Origin: Voacanga thouarsii
Taxonomy: Eukaryota > Streptophyta > Magnoliopsida > Gentianales > Apocynaceae
Direction of reading: 5' to 3'
Assembly: GCA_026120185.1 (NCBI GenBank)
Contig: JANUWF010001188.1
Span: 2,356,001 to 2,420,000, forward strand
Length of the DNA: 64,000 nucleotides
Shown: positions 12,322 to 23,262 of the stretch, one piece after another
Position numbering within the stretch: position 1 is the stretch's first letter
How the letters are laid out: each line of letters begins with the position of its first letter
Notes under the pieces: generated by a model
Databases searched by the model: none
What the model saw: the letters and a program-made list of their open reading frames with translations, nothing else
What the model was told of the DNA's origin: nothing
Position numbers and translations under genes: made by a program

Positions 12322-13157
12322 GTATGAACAATTGTTTTGTAAAGGCAATTAAGGACAGTTTTCCTTTTTATTTCGGTCAAGCAAATCATTTGAAAATTAA
12401 ATAAGCAGTTTTACACAAAATGCTAAACTCTTTCTAAAACCCAACTTTGGTAAGAATTTTAGAACCCTTAATTGCTATTTCTAAGTAAAACATCGTATGA
12501 TAAATTTTCTCCTAAGGGGGATAAGCAACACTGAGTACTCAATAAGGGTAGACCACTAGGACTAGTCTTTGAAGGGTTATGGTAAGTATCTCAGTAGGTG
12601 ACCACCTCTGAGGGTGAGTCCTTCCCGGATAGAATGCTAGTCCGGTAGGTCATACCGGTCCTAGCTAGCAAGTTCCAGTCTAGTGGATTGTGTATTTTCG
12701 GAGTGGACAACCGGTAAATTTAGGGTGTGGAGATGGAGGAGTATCTCACTCGGTAGGTCGTACACCTACATTTTGTCAGTATGCTCAACGTGTGGTGTTC
12801 TGACCATTATATTGCCATGGGGCCCAATATGTGGTGCCATGGCTACCTCTTTGAGTGGTTGTATTTATTGTGCACATGTATGTTTAGGGAAAGCAAAATG
12901 CCACTCTTCATTTAAGACATTTATTTAATACTTGCCAGCACTTTCTCTTATGAAACTTTTATAACTTGCATACATGAACTGTTTTACCTGAAACACTCAA
13001 CGTACATACGACTTATTAAGATTTTTATCTCACCACCTTTTATACCATGTTTTCAGGTCGATCCTGCTATGAAGGTCATTAGCTAGATTGTTGCTTATGA
13101 TTTTGAAGGCTTTCTGTTATTTTGCTCATGTATTGCTTTTGAGAGATTGTAGCAGAT

Positions 13158-13158
13158 A

Positions 13159-13203
<45 letters not shown>

Positions 13204-13204
13204 T
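13158..13204 (+). repeat. ATT microsatellite
   Basis: About 15 ATT/TTA units near the end of the T 3' LTR. They create part of a spurious open frame at 13205-13429. Confidence 0.95.
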
Positions 13205-13535
13205 TTGAATTTGTTCATGTATTATGATGTTGTAATAAGTTTAATTTTGAAGTATTTATTTTATTTTATTTTATGTGACCTAGTTATAAAGACCCATTGT
13301 CCTGTGAACGGAGCGACATCCCCAGCCCTAATGGGCCTAGGTAGTGGGGTGTTACACGGTCCGTTGATTAGAGCCCGTTTCAAACAATTCCAACACAATC
13401 TTCAAGCATATCTACACGCTCATTTCTAGTGGGATAGCATATGGACATTATCGGAAGAGAATCAAGAATAGACCATGCTGCTAGTGTACGAAGATGTCAA
13501 TCGAAAGCAGTTCACGTAGAAACGTCGCCCAGCAG

Positions 13536-13788
13536 ACTGGACCCGGCACCGGCCAGAGTAGCCATACCAGGTGGTGGCTGTGAACTGCCAGAATTCTTTA
13601 AATTTTGACGGATGTACTGTTCCAATAGAATGCACCCAGCACCGGCCTAACTAGCTCAACCCGGTGCTGGCTGTGTACTTGAAAAAGCTTCATTTTGATT
13701 TCGACCTTTTGTAGAAGAGTACTATTCCCCTAGAATGGACCTGGCACCATCCCTAAGAGACCTACCCGGTGCTGGCCCAACTCTGGAT
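13536..13788 (+). repeat. Three GGCACC/GGTGCC paired GC units in D 5' LTR
   Basis: Units at about 13536-13590, 13625-13680 and 13733-13788, roughly 90-105 bp apart. The middle unit has 10-bp perfect inverted arms, CCAGCACCGG (13636-13645) and CCGGTGCTGG (13661-13670), around a 15-nt loop. The first unit recurs in the D 3' LTR (about 53155-53215). Confidence 0.8.
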
Positions 13789-14027
13789 CCGAACCCCGGA
13801 CATTTTTCAGCTATTTTTGGGGTCATATTGTAATATTTAAAAGTATTTTAGTTCAGAAATAGAACACCATTATATAATGCTTTGTATTGTAAGAACTAGA
13901 ACAACATTTTATTTACATATTTTTACATGAATGAAGTATTCATCTTGAAGACTTGAAGCATGGAGAGATTTCTGTTTTAACTTCAATCCAAGACCGACCT
14001 AAGGGCTTAGTCCACCATTGAGTAAGT

Positions 14028-15720
14028 TGTTAGTGTTATGCTCTAGAGGCAATCACTTGTACGTTGTATATGACATATGTTATTTTAATAAAAGGCATTA
14101 TTTATCTTATAATTTCTTTTGTTTACTTTTATATAATATAATTGTTAGATAAAGTCCCTAGTACAACACTGTGTTAAGGAAATCATGATAGAGATCATGA
14201 TATAAGATTCATACTACACTATATAGTATTAGTACTTAAATAGTCCATAGTCATAGTATTAATGAGACAAGACATCATTAATTCGTTAAAACTAGCATAT
14301 GTTAGACTTCTTGATTTGATCAGGTGGTGGTTGTCATATCCGTGAGTATTGAGATACTCAAAGTTAACACGTGGATGCTTGTTAATGGAACAAGTTCATT
14401 GGATAACCTAGCTATGAGATAATCACATGGATAACTATTTAGTGCTAGTGATATAATCTCAATATAGTAAACGTGCAAGTATCCTTAGACTTGAGATCTC
14501 CAAGGTACTTTGTTTGCTGAGCTTTATGCTTTGATTCCAATCTCTGGAGCCAGATCGAGGGGCACCTATAGGATGGATATTGGGTACATTGTGAGGTAAA
14601 CGAAAGTAGTTGAGAGGGTCAATAAAGGATTCACCACTCCTAATAGTAGGGGCGAATATCTCATGGACACATGTAGAGTAGTTGATTCCTGGTACAAGTA
14701 CTATTATATTCGGGCCAGAATTGATATATATTCTAGAGGGAGTTAGTACTAATTCTGTACTCCAGACCAAATGAGATATTATATGGTGAAAGGAGTTAAT
14801 TGCAATGTAGTTTGTTATTAAAGGATTCATGTCAAGACACTTGACTTCCTGGACTCTTGGGTGGTCATGATGTGTTGCTAGATTCCGCTCATGTTTTGGG
14901 AATATGAGTTTATTAATTGATGAATTAATAAACTAATCCTGATTAGAATCAAAATGATTAATTCAAATTAATTATGAATTATTAATCTCAAAGACGTTTG
15001 GATTAATTCATGTTTACTACCAATTGACTGAAAAACCTAATAGGTCACACATAATAGAGGATTATATACTCAATATGTTATTTGTTAACATAGTAGGGTT
15101 AATTGCGAGAAAAAGATGTTGTTGTGGCCAAATTATAAGTATTTATAATTTATAGTCTAAATTGTAATTGTGAGGACTTGGTGTTTCTAATTATAATTAG
15201 GGAATTCTAACTGTTCTAGAATTCTCAGATGGAGTATTTTCAGTAGGAATTTTTGTGTTATATATAGGATATGTGCACGAAATTCCTAAGAAGGTAATAC
15301 CCAAAAATAACTCCTAAAAAACCCTAGGGACTACACGATCTCCTCCTCTCTTCTTTCTATTGTCTTTCTTTAGCAAAGAGGAAACAATTAACTTTAGCCA
15401 CCACTTTGGTTTATGCTAGCACATAAACATCTTGGTGCTTTAGGGTGATCCTCTGTGTGGATTTCTGTTAGAGATAATCACACACTGTGATTATAGTGGT
15501 TGGACGTTTAACTCTCGTGGTGTTTGATCAAGAGGATTGCTAGATCGCGCCTCGACTTGAAGAAGGAAAACTTTTGTTTTTCAGACGCTAAAAGAAAGGT
15601 AAAGTTGTTACCTTTGTTCTTTTTATGTCATGTTTTCCACACATATGCAGATCTTGGGTTGGTATTTCATTCTTATTTTTCCGCTATGCCATATATTATA
15701 TGTGTGAGAGATACCCAACA
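14028..15720 (+). mobile_element. Solo LTR C, Ty1/copia, in D 5' LTR
   Basis: Starts TGTTAGTG, ends ACCCAACA, 1693 bp. It is flanked by a perfect 5-bp target duplication, TAAGT (14023-14027 and 15721-15725). It belongs to the same LTR family as those of copia A and B, in the opposite orientation. The open frames in it (14459-14830, 15524-15733) have counterparts in the other copia LTRs only because the LTR DNA is shared. Confidence 0.93.
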
Positions 15721-16100
15721 TAAGTGTCTATAAACTCTAAGGATAATTCAACTAGGAAATCAACAAGGGTTCTTCTTGTATGTTATTTAGGGCTCTTGTA
15801 GTTTCTTATTTGAATGCCCATAATTCCCTATCCTTTTAGTTCTTGATTTCTTAATAAGTCAAGTGTTCTAAGGTGTTGTTGTGGTAAACCTTTCCTATTA
15901 AATTTAGGATTCTAAAAGCTAGTTCTTTTAGGGTTCTTTATTTGTGGGAAAAGGTGTTACTTTGTTACTTTCATTAATCTCTTTATGTTCCTTTTTCTTA
16001 TTTGTTATGCTTGACTTGAAATCCATCTATTTTGTTCAAGTCCAAACAAAAGCTACTTTTAGATCTAGAATGACTTCCTCCCTCAAGCTCATATCAAATT

Positions 16101-16116
16101 TGGTATTAGAGCAAGG
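16101..16116 (+). other. Primer-binding site of element D (initiator tRNA-Met type)
   Basis: TGGTATTAGAGCAAGG starts five bases after the LTR end. It differs at two positions from the complement of the plant initiator tRNA-Met 3' end. It marks the start of minus-strand synthesis and fixes the LTR end at 16096. Confidence 0.8.
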
Positions 16117-16903
16117 ATAAGCTTAGATCTCTATCTTAGCTTGGATCTATCAAATCTACAGTATTGTTTGATCTTGAGTTTCTTGGATTAGAAAATAAAA
16201 ATAAAAAAACAAAAAGGAATGAGAATGACTTGTAGAAGAAAGACCCTTGGGAATACATTAATTTTTGTTGTTGTGATTATATTGGGCTTGTTTGGGAAGA
16301 AATCTTCTTGCAAAGTTCTATAGGAAATACTTGCACATAAGGTGTTTGATAAAAGTTCTCAATGACCATATACCCTATGAACACCATGTGTTTGATGAAA
16401 TGTCTCAAAGAAAAAAATGTGGCTTAAATAATAGAGATATTCCTATAACTATTTCATTGTAGTCTTTAAATCATCTTTTCTTTGTTGTGTGTTGTGAACA
16501 CCTTATCTTCTACTTGTTTCTTGACCTCTAAGTGTTCACTAAAACTGTCATCCTAAGGCCCTTGTATTGAAGCATCCTAAGAGCTGATAGACTAAAGTGA
16601 ACTAAACCCTTTGAAGTAGGGTAGGAATTTGGTTGAACAAGTGAGACATAGAGTGAACAAAAAAGGCAATAGAGAAAGATTCTTTTTAAAAAAGCCAAGG
16701 AGCACAAACACGAGAGTGGAGTGTAAACACTTAGGGATTGAGTGAGGAAACCAATTTTTATTTTTGTTCTCTTAACTCTTTTTGCAGAAACATCAGTCTA
16801 AACTTTAATGATGACTCAATGAGAGGAAACAACTAGGCTAAATCTTGGTGGAACAAGTAGACCACAAGAGGATCCGGGAGAACTTCGTGAGACCCGCTTT
16901 TGA
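16117..16903 (+). other. Untranslated leader of element D
   Basis: AT-rich sequence between primer site and gag. I see no further gene or repeat in it. Confidence 0.6.
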
Positions 16904-17081
16904 TTGCAAAAGAGTATGGTGGATATTTGGAAGGAGATGATCGAACTCCGAGCTCAACAAGGCCAATCATCTACCGCAAGTCAAAGGAAGGGACAAAAGC
17001 AACCAGAAGCCTACAACATGCCTCCTATGAATACCCAACCAGGGGAAGAATGGGATGAATATTTAGTTGGTGGATATCAGC
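16904..17081 (+). pseudogene. D gag, N-terminal part, cut by copia A
   Basis: About 59 codons from the first Met: an N-terminal segment with MVDIWKEMIELRAQQGQ (helical, Gln-rich), ending GEEWDEYLVGGYQ. The frame is interrupted by the copia LTR at 17082 and continues at 48817. Gag builds the virus-like particle. The last five bases (17077-17081, TCAGC) are the target site of copia A. Confidence 0.7.
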
Positions 17082-18723
17082 TGTTGGGATTTCATCATAC
17101 TTATCAAATAAGAACATAGTGGAAATAACCATGAAACTCTATACCCAAGGATCACGTGTTTGTAATTAAAATGGGAATAGAGGAAGGAAATGGAGATTAC
17201 CTTCTGTAGTAGAAAATTAAAAAATTTCTTGTGCCAACCCAAGAACCAATTCCCTTTGTTTTTCATCGTCCAATCGCCCCACTATAGTCCAAGAGTAGGA
17301 TTGTCTCTAGTAGTAATCCACACAAGGTTTAATTGCTCACAAAGCCCGCTCAAAACTATGCTAGTAGAAGAGGAGCGACTAGGTTTTAATTGGAGAAGAA
17401 TAAGGATGAAGAAGGAAATTTCGACTCACCGTGTAAAAGGGAACGATTCCCATATTTATAGCTTTTAGAATTTGTATTAATTGTAATTAAGACCTCCACG
17501 ATCCAATGTCTACAATTGGCTCTTAAAGTTTGTAGAATTGCAACTAAGTCCCATAAATTATAACAAACTTATAATTCACCTATAAATAGATTTTCTTCTC
17601 TTAATTAACCCCATAATATTATCAAATAATATATATTGAGCATTCATACCTTTATTATGTGTGATCCATTAGGTTTTTTAGTCTTATTGGTAGCATAATA
17701 TGAATTAATTCTAACAGCTTTAGAATTAATAATCCTAAATAAAATATAGGATTAATTTATTAATTTTCTAATTAATAAATTCATATATAGAAGATCAAAG
17801 CGACATTTAGCAATAATTCTTAATCATCCTAAAATCCAAAAAGTCAAGTAGCTTGACAAGAACCTTTCAATAGGAAATAACCAGTGCAATAAACTCCTTT
17901 CACCATACTATATCTCATTTGGTCTAGAGTATGGATTTAGTGCCAACACCATCCAGAATATTATTAATTCTGGCTCGAATATTTTAGTACTTGTTCAAGA
18001 AATTCATTACTCGATATGTGTATCAAATTTGAAATTATTTTCAACAAATAGTTACCTTGGCCAAGGACTTCATGAACAATGATTTCTACAAGTGGCCCTG
18101 AGATATATTCTTCTACTATTAGGAGTGGTGAATCCTTTATTGACCTTTTCAGTTACTTTTGTTTACTTTTCATTATACCTAATATCTATCCTATAGGTAG
18201 TCCTTGTGTGACTCCAAAGATTAGAATCAAAGTACAACTCTTGATAAACAAAATACCTTAGAGATCTCAAGTCTAAGGATATGTGCACATTTGCTATAAT
18301 GAGATTCTATCACTAATATTCAATAGCTTATCCAAGTGATTATTTCATAGCTAGGTCATCCAATGAACTTGTTCATATAACAAGCATCCACATATTAATC
18401 ATGAGCATCACAATACTCACGGTTATGAGAACCACTGCTTGATTCAATCAAATGATATAACATATGCTAGTCTTGGTGTATTAATAATGTCCCATCTTGT
18501 TAATACTATGACTAGGGATTATTCAAACACAAACACTAGATAGTGTAGTATGAATCTCACATCATGATTTTCTTAACATTGTGTTGTACTTGAGACTTTA
18601 TTAAACTATTTATACGTATATTAAGATATAACAATCAAACTAAAAGATAAAAAATGCCTCTTTTATTAATTTTTATGCAATATACATGGTACAAGTGATT
18701 GCCTCTAAGACACAATACTAACA
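17082..18723 (-). mobile_element. 3' LTR of copia A
   Basis: Plus-strand ends TGTTGGGATT and ATACTAACA, 1642 bp. It pairs with the interrupted LTR at 39745-48811, which is 1655 bp once inserts are removed. Open frames at 17063-17266, 17190-17468 and 18079-18261 are LTR sequence with no protein resemblance. Confidence 0.9.
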
Positions 18724-18759
18724 ATGTCCCACTTACACTAGAGCAAATTATTCATATAT

Positions 18760-20150
18760 CGAATATTGAAAGACTCAACATATTTATCATATTTCTTCTG
18801 GGAAAGTGCTTTAGTAAGTGCATCAGCTATGTTCTAATCCATGGGATTTCTCTCTATCTTTACATCCCACCTATCTATGATCTCTCTAATAAGATGATAG
18901 CGTATAAGTACATGTTTGGATTGTTGATAAGACCGTGTTTCCTTTACTTGTGCAATGACTCCATTGTTGTCACAATACAAAAGTATCGGATCTACAATGT
19001 TAGACACCACTTCATGTTCAGTGACGAACTTCTTGATCCACACTGCTTCTTTAGCTACTTCAGAAGCTGCTATACTCTGCTTCAGTTGTCGAATCAGCAG
19101 TAGTCTCTTGTTTGGAACTTCTCCAACTTACTGCCTCACGCCTAACGTGAATAAGTAGCTAGATTATGATTTGTAGTGGTCCTTATCGGACTTAAAGCTG
19201 GCATCAGTGTACCCTCTTACTTGCGAATCACCATCTCCATATACCAAGAATACATCCTTAGTCATTCGTAAGTACTTGAGAATATTCTTTATAGCCGCCC
19301 AATAACTCTCTCCAGGGTTAGATTGATATCTACTCATCAGGCTAAGGGCACAGATACATCGGGCCTAGTACATATCATAGCATACATGATAGACCCAATT
19401 GCTGAAGTAGATGGAATTCTACACATATGATCCTTTTTAACTTGTGTCTTTGGAGACATCGACTTTGAAAGGTTTATTCCATGTGTCATAGGTAAGAATC
19501 CTCTTTTAGATTGATCTATGCTGAACCTCTTCAGCACTTTATCTATGTATGTAGATTGCGAAAGACCTAGCAACCTCCTTGATCTATCTCTATAGATCCT
19601 TATTCCCAGAATATAGGTTGCTTCTCCAAGGTCTTTCATGGAGAACATCTTGGATAACCAAATTTTTACAGATTAAAGAACGGAAACATCATTTCCCAGT
19701 AGCAATATGTCATCTACATAAAGCAATAAAAAAATAATTGTACTCCTACTAACCTTCTTATACACACAAGGTTTATCCATGTTTTGAATGAAACCAAATT
19801 CTTTAATTGTTTCATCAACACGGATGTTACAACTCCTAGATGCTTACTTAAGCCCATAGATGGACCTTTGCAACTTGTATTCTTTTGTGCCATCTTTGGA
19901 TGTGAAACCTTCAGGTTGTGTCATATACACTTCCTCGATCAGATTTCCATTAAGGAAAGCTATTTTCATATCCATTTGCCAAACCTCGTAATCGTAATGA
20001 GCGGCAAGTACTATGAGTATTCTTATGTATTTTACCATAGTGACAGGTGAAAAAGATTTGTCATAGTCAATACATTGCTGTTGTCAATAATCTTTTGCAA
20101 CCCGACTTACCTTATAGGTAACTATATTACTATCTATGTCAGTTTTTTTT
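18760..20150 (-). pseudogene. Copia A pol: reverse transcriptase and RNase H
   Basis: Read right to left. The RT start has AAHYDYEVWQMDMKIAFLNG and EEVYMTQPEGF (20038-19844). The catalytic box, LLLYVDDILLLGND, is intact near 19680-19735. Then come MKDLGEATYILGIRIYRD and the palm/connection segment STYIDKVLKRFSIDQSKRGFL (19648-19337). RNase H follows, with LYCDNNGVIAQ and SKHVLIRYHLIREIID (19043-18834). Frame changes and stops separate these pieces. Order RT-RH after integrase confirms Ty1/copia. The end lies close to the 3' LTR, as expected. Confidence 0.85.
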
Positions 20151-21386
20151 CTTAAAAACCCATTTGCACCCTATAGGCTTGATTCTTTCGGGTGGATCTA
20201 CTAAAGTCCACACTTAGTTGCCATACACGGGATCGATTTCTGATTTCATGGCTTAAAGCCATTTGTCAGATTATGAACAATTCAAAACGTCTTTGTAAGT
20301 AGTAGGCTCATCTTATTCTATGAGCAATACGTCATTGTGGTCACTTATGAGAAATCCATATCTCTTAAGCGCCACTCATATCCCCCTCGACCTATGAGGC
20401 TCTTGTATGTTAAAAGGTTCATCAATAGGTGTGGGTTCAGACAGTTGATCAATATTTATTTGTTCTTCTTGAACTTTACTAAGTTCAAGCTTGCTCCCAC
20501 TATCTCCTTTAAACATGTGCTCCTTCTCTAAGAAGATAACATATTTTGAAACAAAAACTTTATTTTCAGAAGAAAGATAGAAATAATATTTGAAGGATTC
20601 TTTTGAATATCCAATAAACAAACATTTGTCAGACTTACTTTTAAGTTTGTCTGACATTGCCTTTTTAACAAAAGCAGGGCAACCCCAAATCCTTAAATAA
20701 AATAACTTTGGTCTCTTACCAAAGAACAGCTCATAAGGAGTGGTATCAACCATTTTTGATAAAACTCTATTTAATATATAAACAGTGGTCTCCAATGCAT
20801 ATCCCCAAACCAATTTTGGTAACTTTGCAAAAGCCATCATGATCCGTACCATGTCTAGAAGGGTTAGATTCCTTCTCTCAGATACACCATTATGTTGAGG
20901 TGTATATGGTGGAGTCCATTGAGATAATATCCCATTATCTCTAAGATAACTTAGAAACTCTTAACTTAAGTATTCACTTCCTCGATCGGATCTAAAGAGT
21001 TTTAATACTTTTGCCAAGTTGTTTTCCTACTTCATTCTTGAAGTCTTTGAACTTGTCAAATACTTTAGACTTTTATTTCATTAAATACAAGTATCTATAT
21101 AGCCATCGATGAAGGTTATATAGTACTGATAACCTCCTTTTGCTTGTATAGACATTGGGCCACATACATCTGTATGTATTAGTTCTAATAACTTTTTAAT
21201 GCATTCTCCATTTCCAAAAAATAGAGTTTTAGCCATTTTACCAAGTAAACAAGATTTACATGCGTCATATGATTCATAATCAAATGACCCCAAGTCACCC
21301 AACTTGTATAACTTAGACACGCGTTTTTCATTTACATGGCCTAAACGACAATGCCATAAGTAATGTGAGATTGGATTATCTTTTCT
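20151..21386 (-). pseudogene. Copia A pol: integrase
   Basis: A GAG_pre-integrase/zinc segment lies at about 21386-21081, with H...H upstream and CKSCLLGKMAKT, then LIHTDVCGPMS opening the core. The later core and C-terminal part is at 20852-20376 (ETTVYILNRV, TPYELFFGKRP, LRIWGCPAFVKK, KCLFIGYSKES). The part between is broken by stops and shifts. The integrase lies before RT, as in all copia elements. A linker rich in charged residues follows, with an H-R-S-R motif near 20385. Confidence 0.8.
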
Positions 21387-21771
21387 TTATTTCTTTTTAT
21401 TTATATTGAGAATTGGATTATCCATGTCTAGAATATATAAACCATTAACCAAAGTTGCAAAACCATAATTAATATCATTTAATGAAAAAGAACAACGTTT
21501 TTTCTTAAAATTTAAATGAAATTTAAATAAGTCTAAACAAGCAACTGAGATAATATTTTTCATTAAAATTGGTACAAAATAACAGTTTTGAAGCTCTAAA
21601 ATTAATCCAGAAGGCAGATTAAGATGATAAGTCCCCGTAGCTAGTGCAGCAACCTTTGCTCCATTTGCGGCTAGTAGGTCTACATCACCCTTTTCCAGCC
21701 TTCTACTACCCTTTAGTCCTTGTAAATTATTGCATAAATGAGATCCATAACCAGTATTCAATACCCATATT
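21387..21771 (-). pseudogene. Copia A pol: protease, active site DTG changed to NTG
   Basis: The frame begins VIWVLNTGYGSHLCNNLQGL. The family active site is DTG in a W-V-L-D-T-G context, and copia B keeps it (31500 region). Here Asp is Asn (a G-to-A change), so the protease would be inactive. Later residues match copia B closely (ANGAKVAAL, LELQNCYFVP, NIISVACLDL). Upstream sequence is lost at the junction with E (about 21771), including the gag zinc knuckle. Confidence 0.8.
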
Positions 21772-23223
21772 ACATATATGAGCAAGCATACTTATCATTA
21801 AGCATAGCATAGGGTATAAAACGAGTATCAATCCTCAAGGAACAAATATACATTAATCACTTTTATTTCATTGTTCAACTGACTCAATAAAGTGAAAAAA
21901 GAATAAAAAAGAAAATAAAATAAAATAAAAGAATATATACATGTCAAGAGTGGAGAATTATGTAACTCAAACTATTATTTTGACAAACATGATCTTAAAG
22001 TACCCAGTCATTATCATAACTAATCATTCTCTTGGCATCATGAAGGATTAAGAAAGATTCACTTCTTTTTCAATCCATGAAATCACTATCTTCTAGACAA
22101 ATTAGCATCACATATTCTGTCTCAACTAATTCACCCAAAAGATGCATTAAACACGATCCTTGATTAAATTTCCATATTCTGACAAACTTCAAACATGAAA
22201 TTAACCAATAAATCCATATTTTAATAGATATCAATTAACCTTTAATTGCCCAGTTCTTAGCCATTAACCCTCTTTTCATGCAAGTTAATAGACAAAAAAT
22301 ACAAAATTAATGAATTGAAACCACTATCAACCCTTTTTTCAAGCAAGTTAATAGAAAGAAACAACAAATTAATCTCGTAATCAGAATAAGTAATTAATAA
22401 CAAGAATAACAATCAATTAATCAAAATATCAAAGTAACTCTAAAACTCATGAATACCTAAAATAATGACAAATTACAATAAAACAATTAATACATCATTG
22501 TTCAAGAAAAGAAAACAAAGTTAAAAGAAAGCACTCATAGACAAGCCTCCTTCTTCTTCCTTCGTAGACCCTCTTGTACAATACTCGTTGATCTGATGAA
22601 TTCCTCCTTGAATTTGAGTGATTTTCTATTATGATCCACGAATTCCCTCTTTTACTTGTGTTTTCCCTCTATTTATAGGCTTTAGAAGTACCTAAATTCG
22701 TCCCTTTAGGGTTTCTGGCTAACTAGAAGTAGGAAAATACTAAAACTCTACAAATTACAAAAAAACACACACGAAAATCGAGGCACTACCTTAGTAGCAG
22801 TGCACAGTTGGCACCGCCTGTCCTGCCTAGGGCCGGCGCCAGTTGTGATTTGTTTCTTCATTCGTTGGCCTATTTTTCTTGATTTTCGTGCCAATCCTTC
22901 CAGACTGCAGCCATCGCCGCCTCTGAGCTCCCAACCGGTGTCAACTGTGTTCTGTTCAACTCTGTTTCACCAATTTTTCGTCTTTTCAAAGTGTGTGCCA
23001 ATAGCACATGACCGGTGCCGATTCTCCTATTCTGGCCGGCACCGCCTCTTTTCTGTTTAGTGACATGTTGTCTTATTTTACCCCTAAAATCTGAAATAAT
23101 ACACAAATACATTTTAAAGGGTAAAATCTCAAATATGAAGGAATGTGACCAGGTTTTGAACAAATTGTATCACAAAATGGTCTCAAATAACTAGAAAATA
23201 TATGATTAATTTAGGCCCTATCA
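21772..23223 (-). mobile_element. 3' LTR of element E, outer end truncated
   Basis: Minus-strand start TGATAGGGCC at 23223. It lacks the last part of the LTR compared with 35809-37358 and meets copia A at about 21771. Three GC-rich GGCGCC-type units lie at about 22800-23055. The open frames at 22800-23060 and 22870-23163 are LTR sequence; the first recurs in the other E LTR at 36935. Confidence 0.85.
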
Positions 23224-23262
23224 CATTCCCTCACACTTAGCCCTTTGCTTGTCCTCAAGCAA
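23224..23262 (-). other. 3' polypurine tract of element E with conserved GAGGACAAG box
   Basis: On the minus strand, CTTGAGGACAAG (23259-23248) is followed by TAAGTGTGAGGGAATG and directly by the LTR (TGATAGG). This arrangement is typical of Athila/Tat elements and sets the 3' LTR start. Confidence 0.85.

Larger units (their letters stand above)
1..13356 (+). mobile_element. Element T: Ty3/gypsy Tekay/Del-like chromovirus, 5' end outside window
   Basis: Bases 1-68 encode the end of a protease region, which continues at 4358 once an inserted solo LTR is removed. Reverse transcriptase, RNase H, integrase and a chromodomain-like tail follow, then a polypurine tract (7395-7407) and a 3' LTR (7408-13356). 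The order PR-RT-RH-INT-chromodomain and the tail reading into the polypurine tract are typical of Tekay/Del chromoviruses. The 5' LTR and gag lie left of the window. The copy is dead, with many in-frame stops and a frameshift. It ends directly against a truncated LTR of element D, and no target duplication is visible there. Confidence 0.85.
7408..13356 (+). mobile_element. 3' LTR of element T, with a nested solo LTR
   Basis: Starts TGTGAAACCCC after the polypurine tract and ends GTGTTACA. It closely resembles the solo LTR at 69-4352 at both ends. Without the inserted Athila-type solo LTR (10792-12321) it is about 4.4 kb long. It contains a tRNA-like A/B-box pair, a CT tract, a TA/TAA tract and an ATT tract. 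The open frames at 8526-8771 and 12683-12928 lie in LTR sequence and show no protein family resemblance. Confidence 0.88.
13357..16096 (+). mobile_element. 5' LTR of element D, start truncated, with copia solo LTR inside
   Basis: It matches the 3' LTR of D (52947-53272) from base 13357 on but lacks about the first 27-30 bases, including the TG. The end at CATATCA (16096) is set by the primer site that follows. Without the copia solo LTR (14028-15720) and one target copy it is about 1.04 kb. The three GC-rich units at 13536-13788 belong to it. Confidence 0.75.

Noticed and set aside
14459..14830. 123-codon open frame with a reverse-strand counterpart at 27869-28306
   Set aside because: Both are homologous copia LTR sequence; similarity is due to shared DNA, not to coding.
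22800..23060. 86-codon open frame that recurs at 36935-37150
   Set aside because: Recurs because both are LTRs of element E; it runs over the GC-rich units and is broken in the other family copies.
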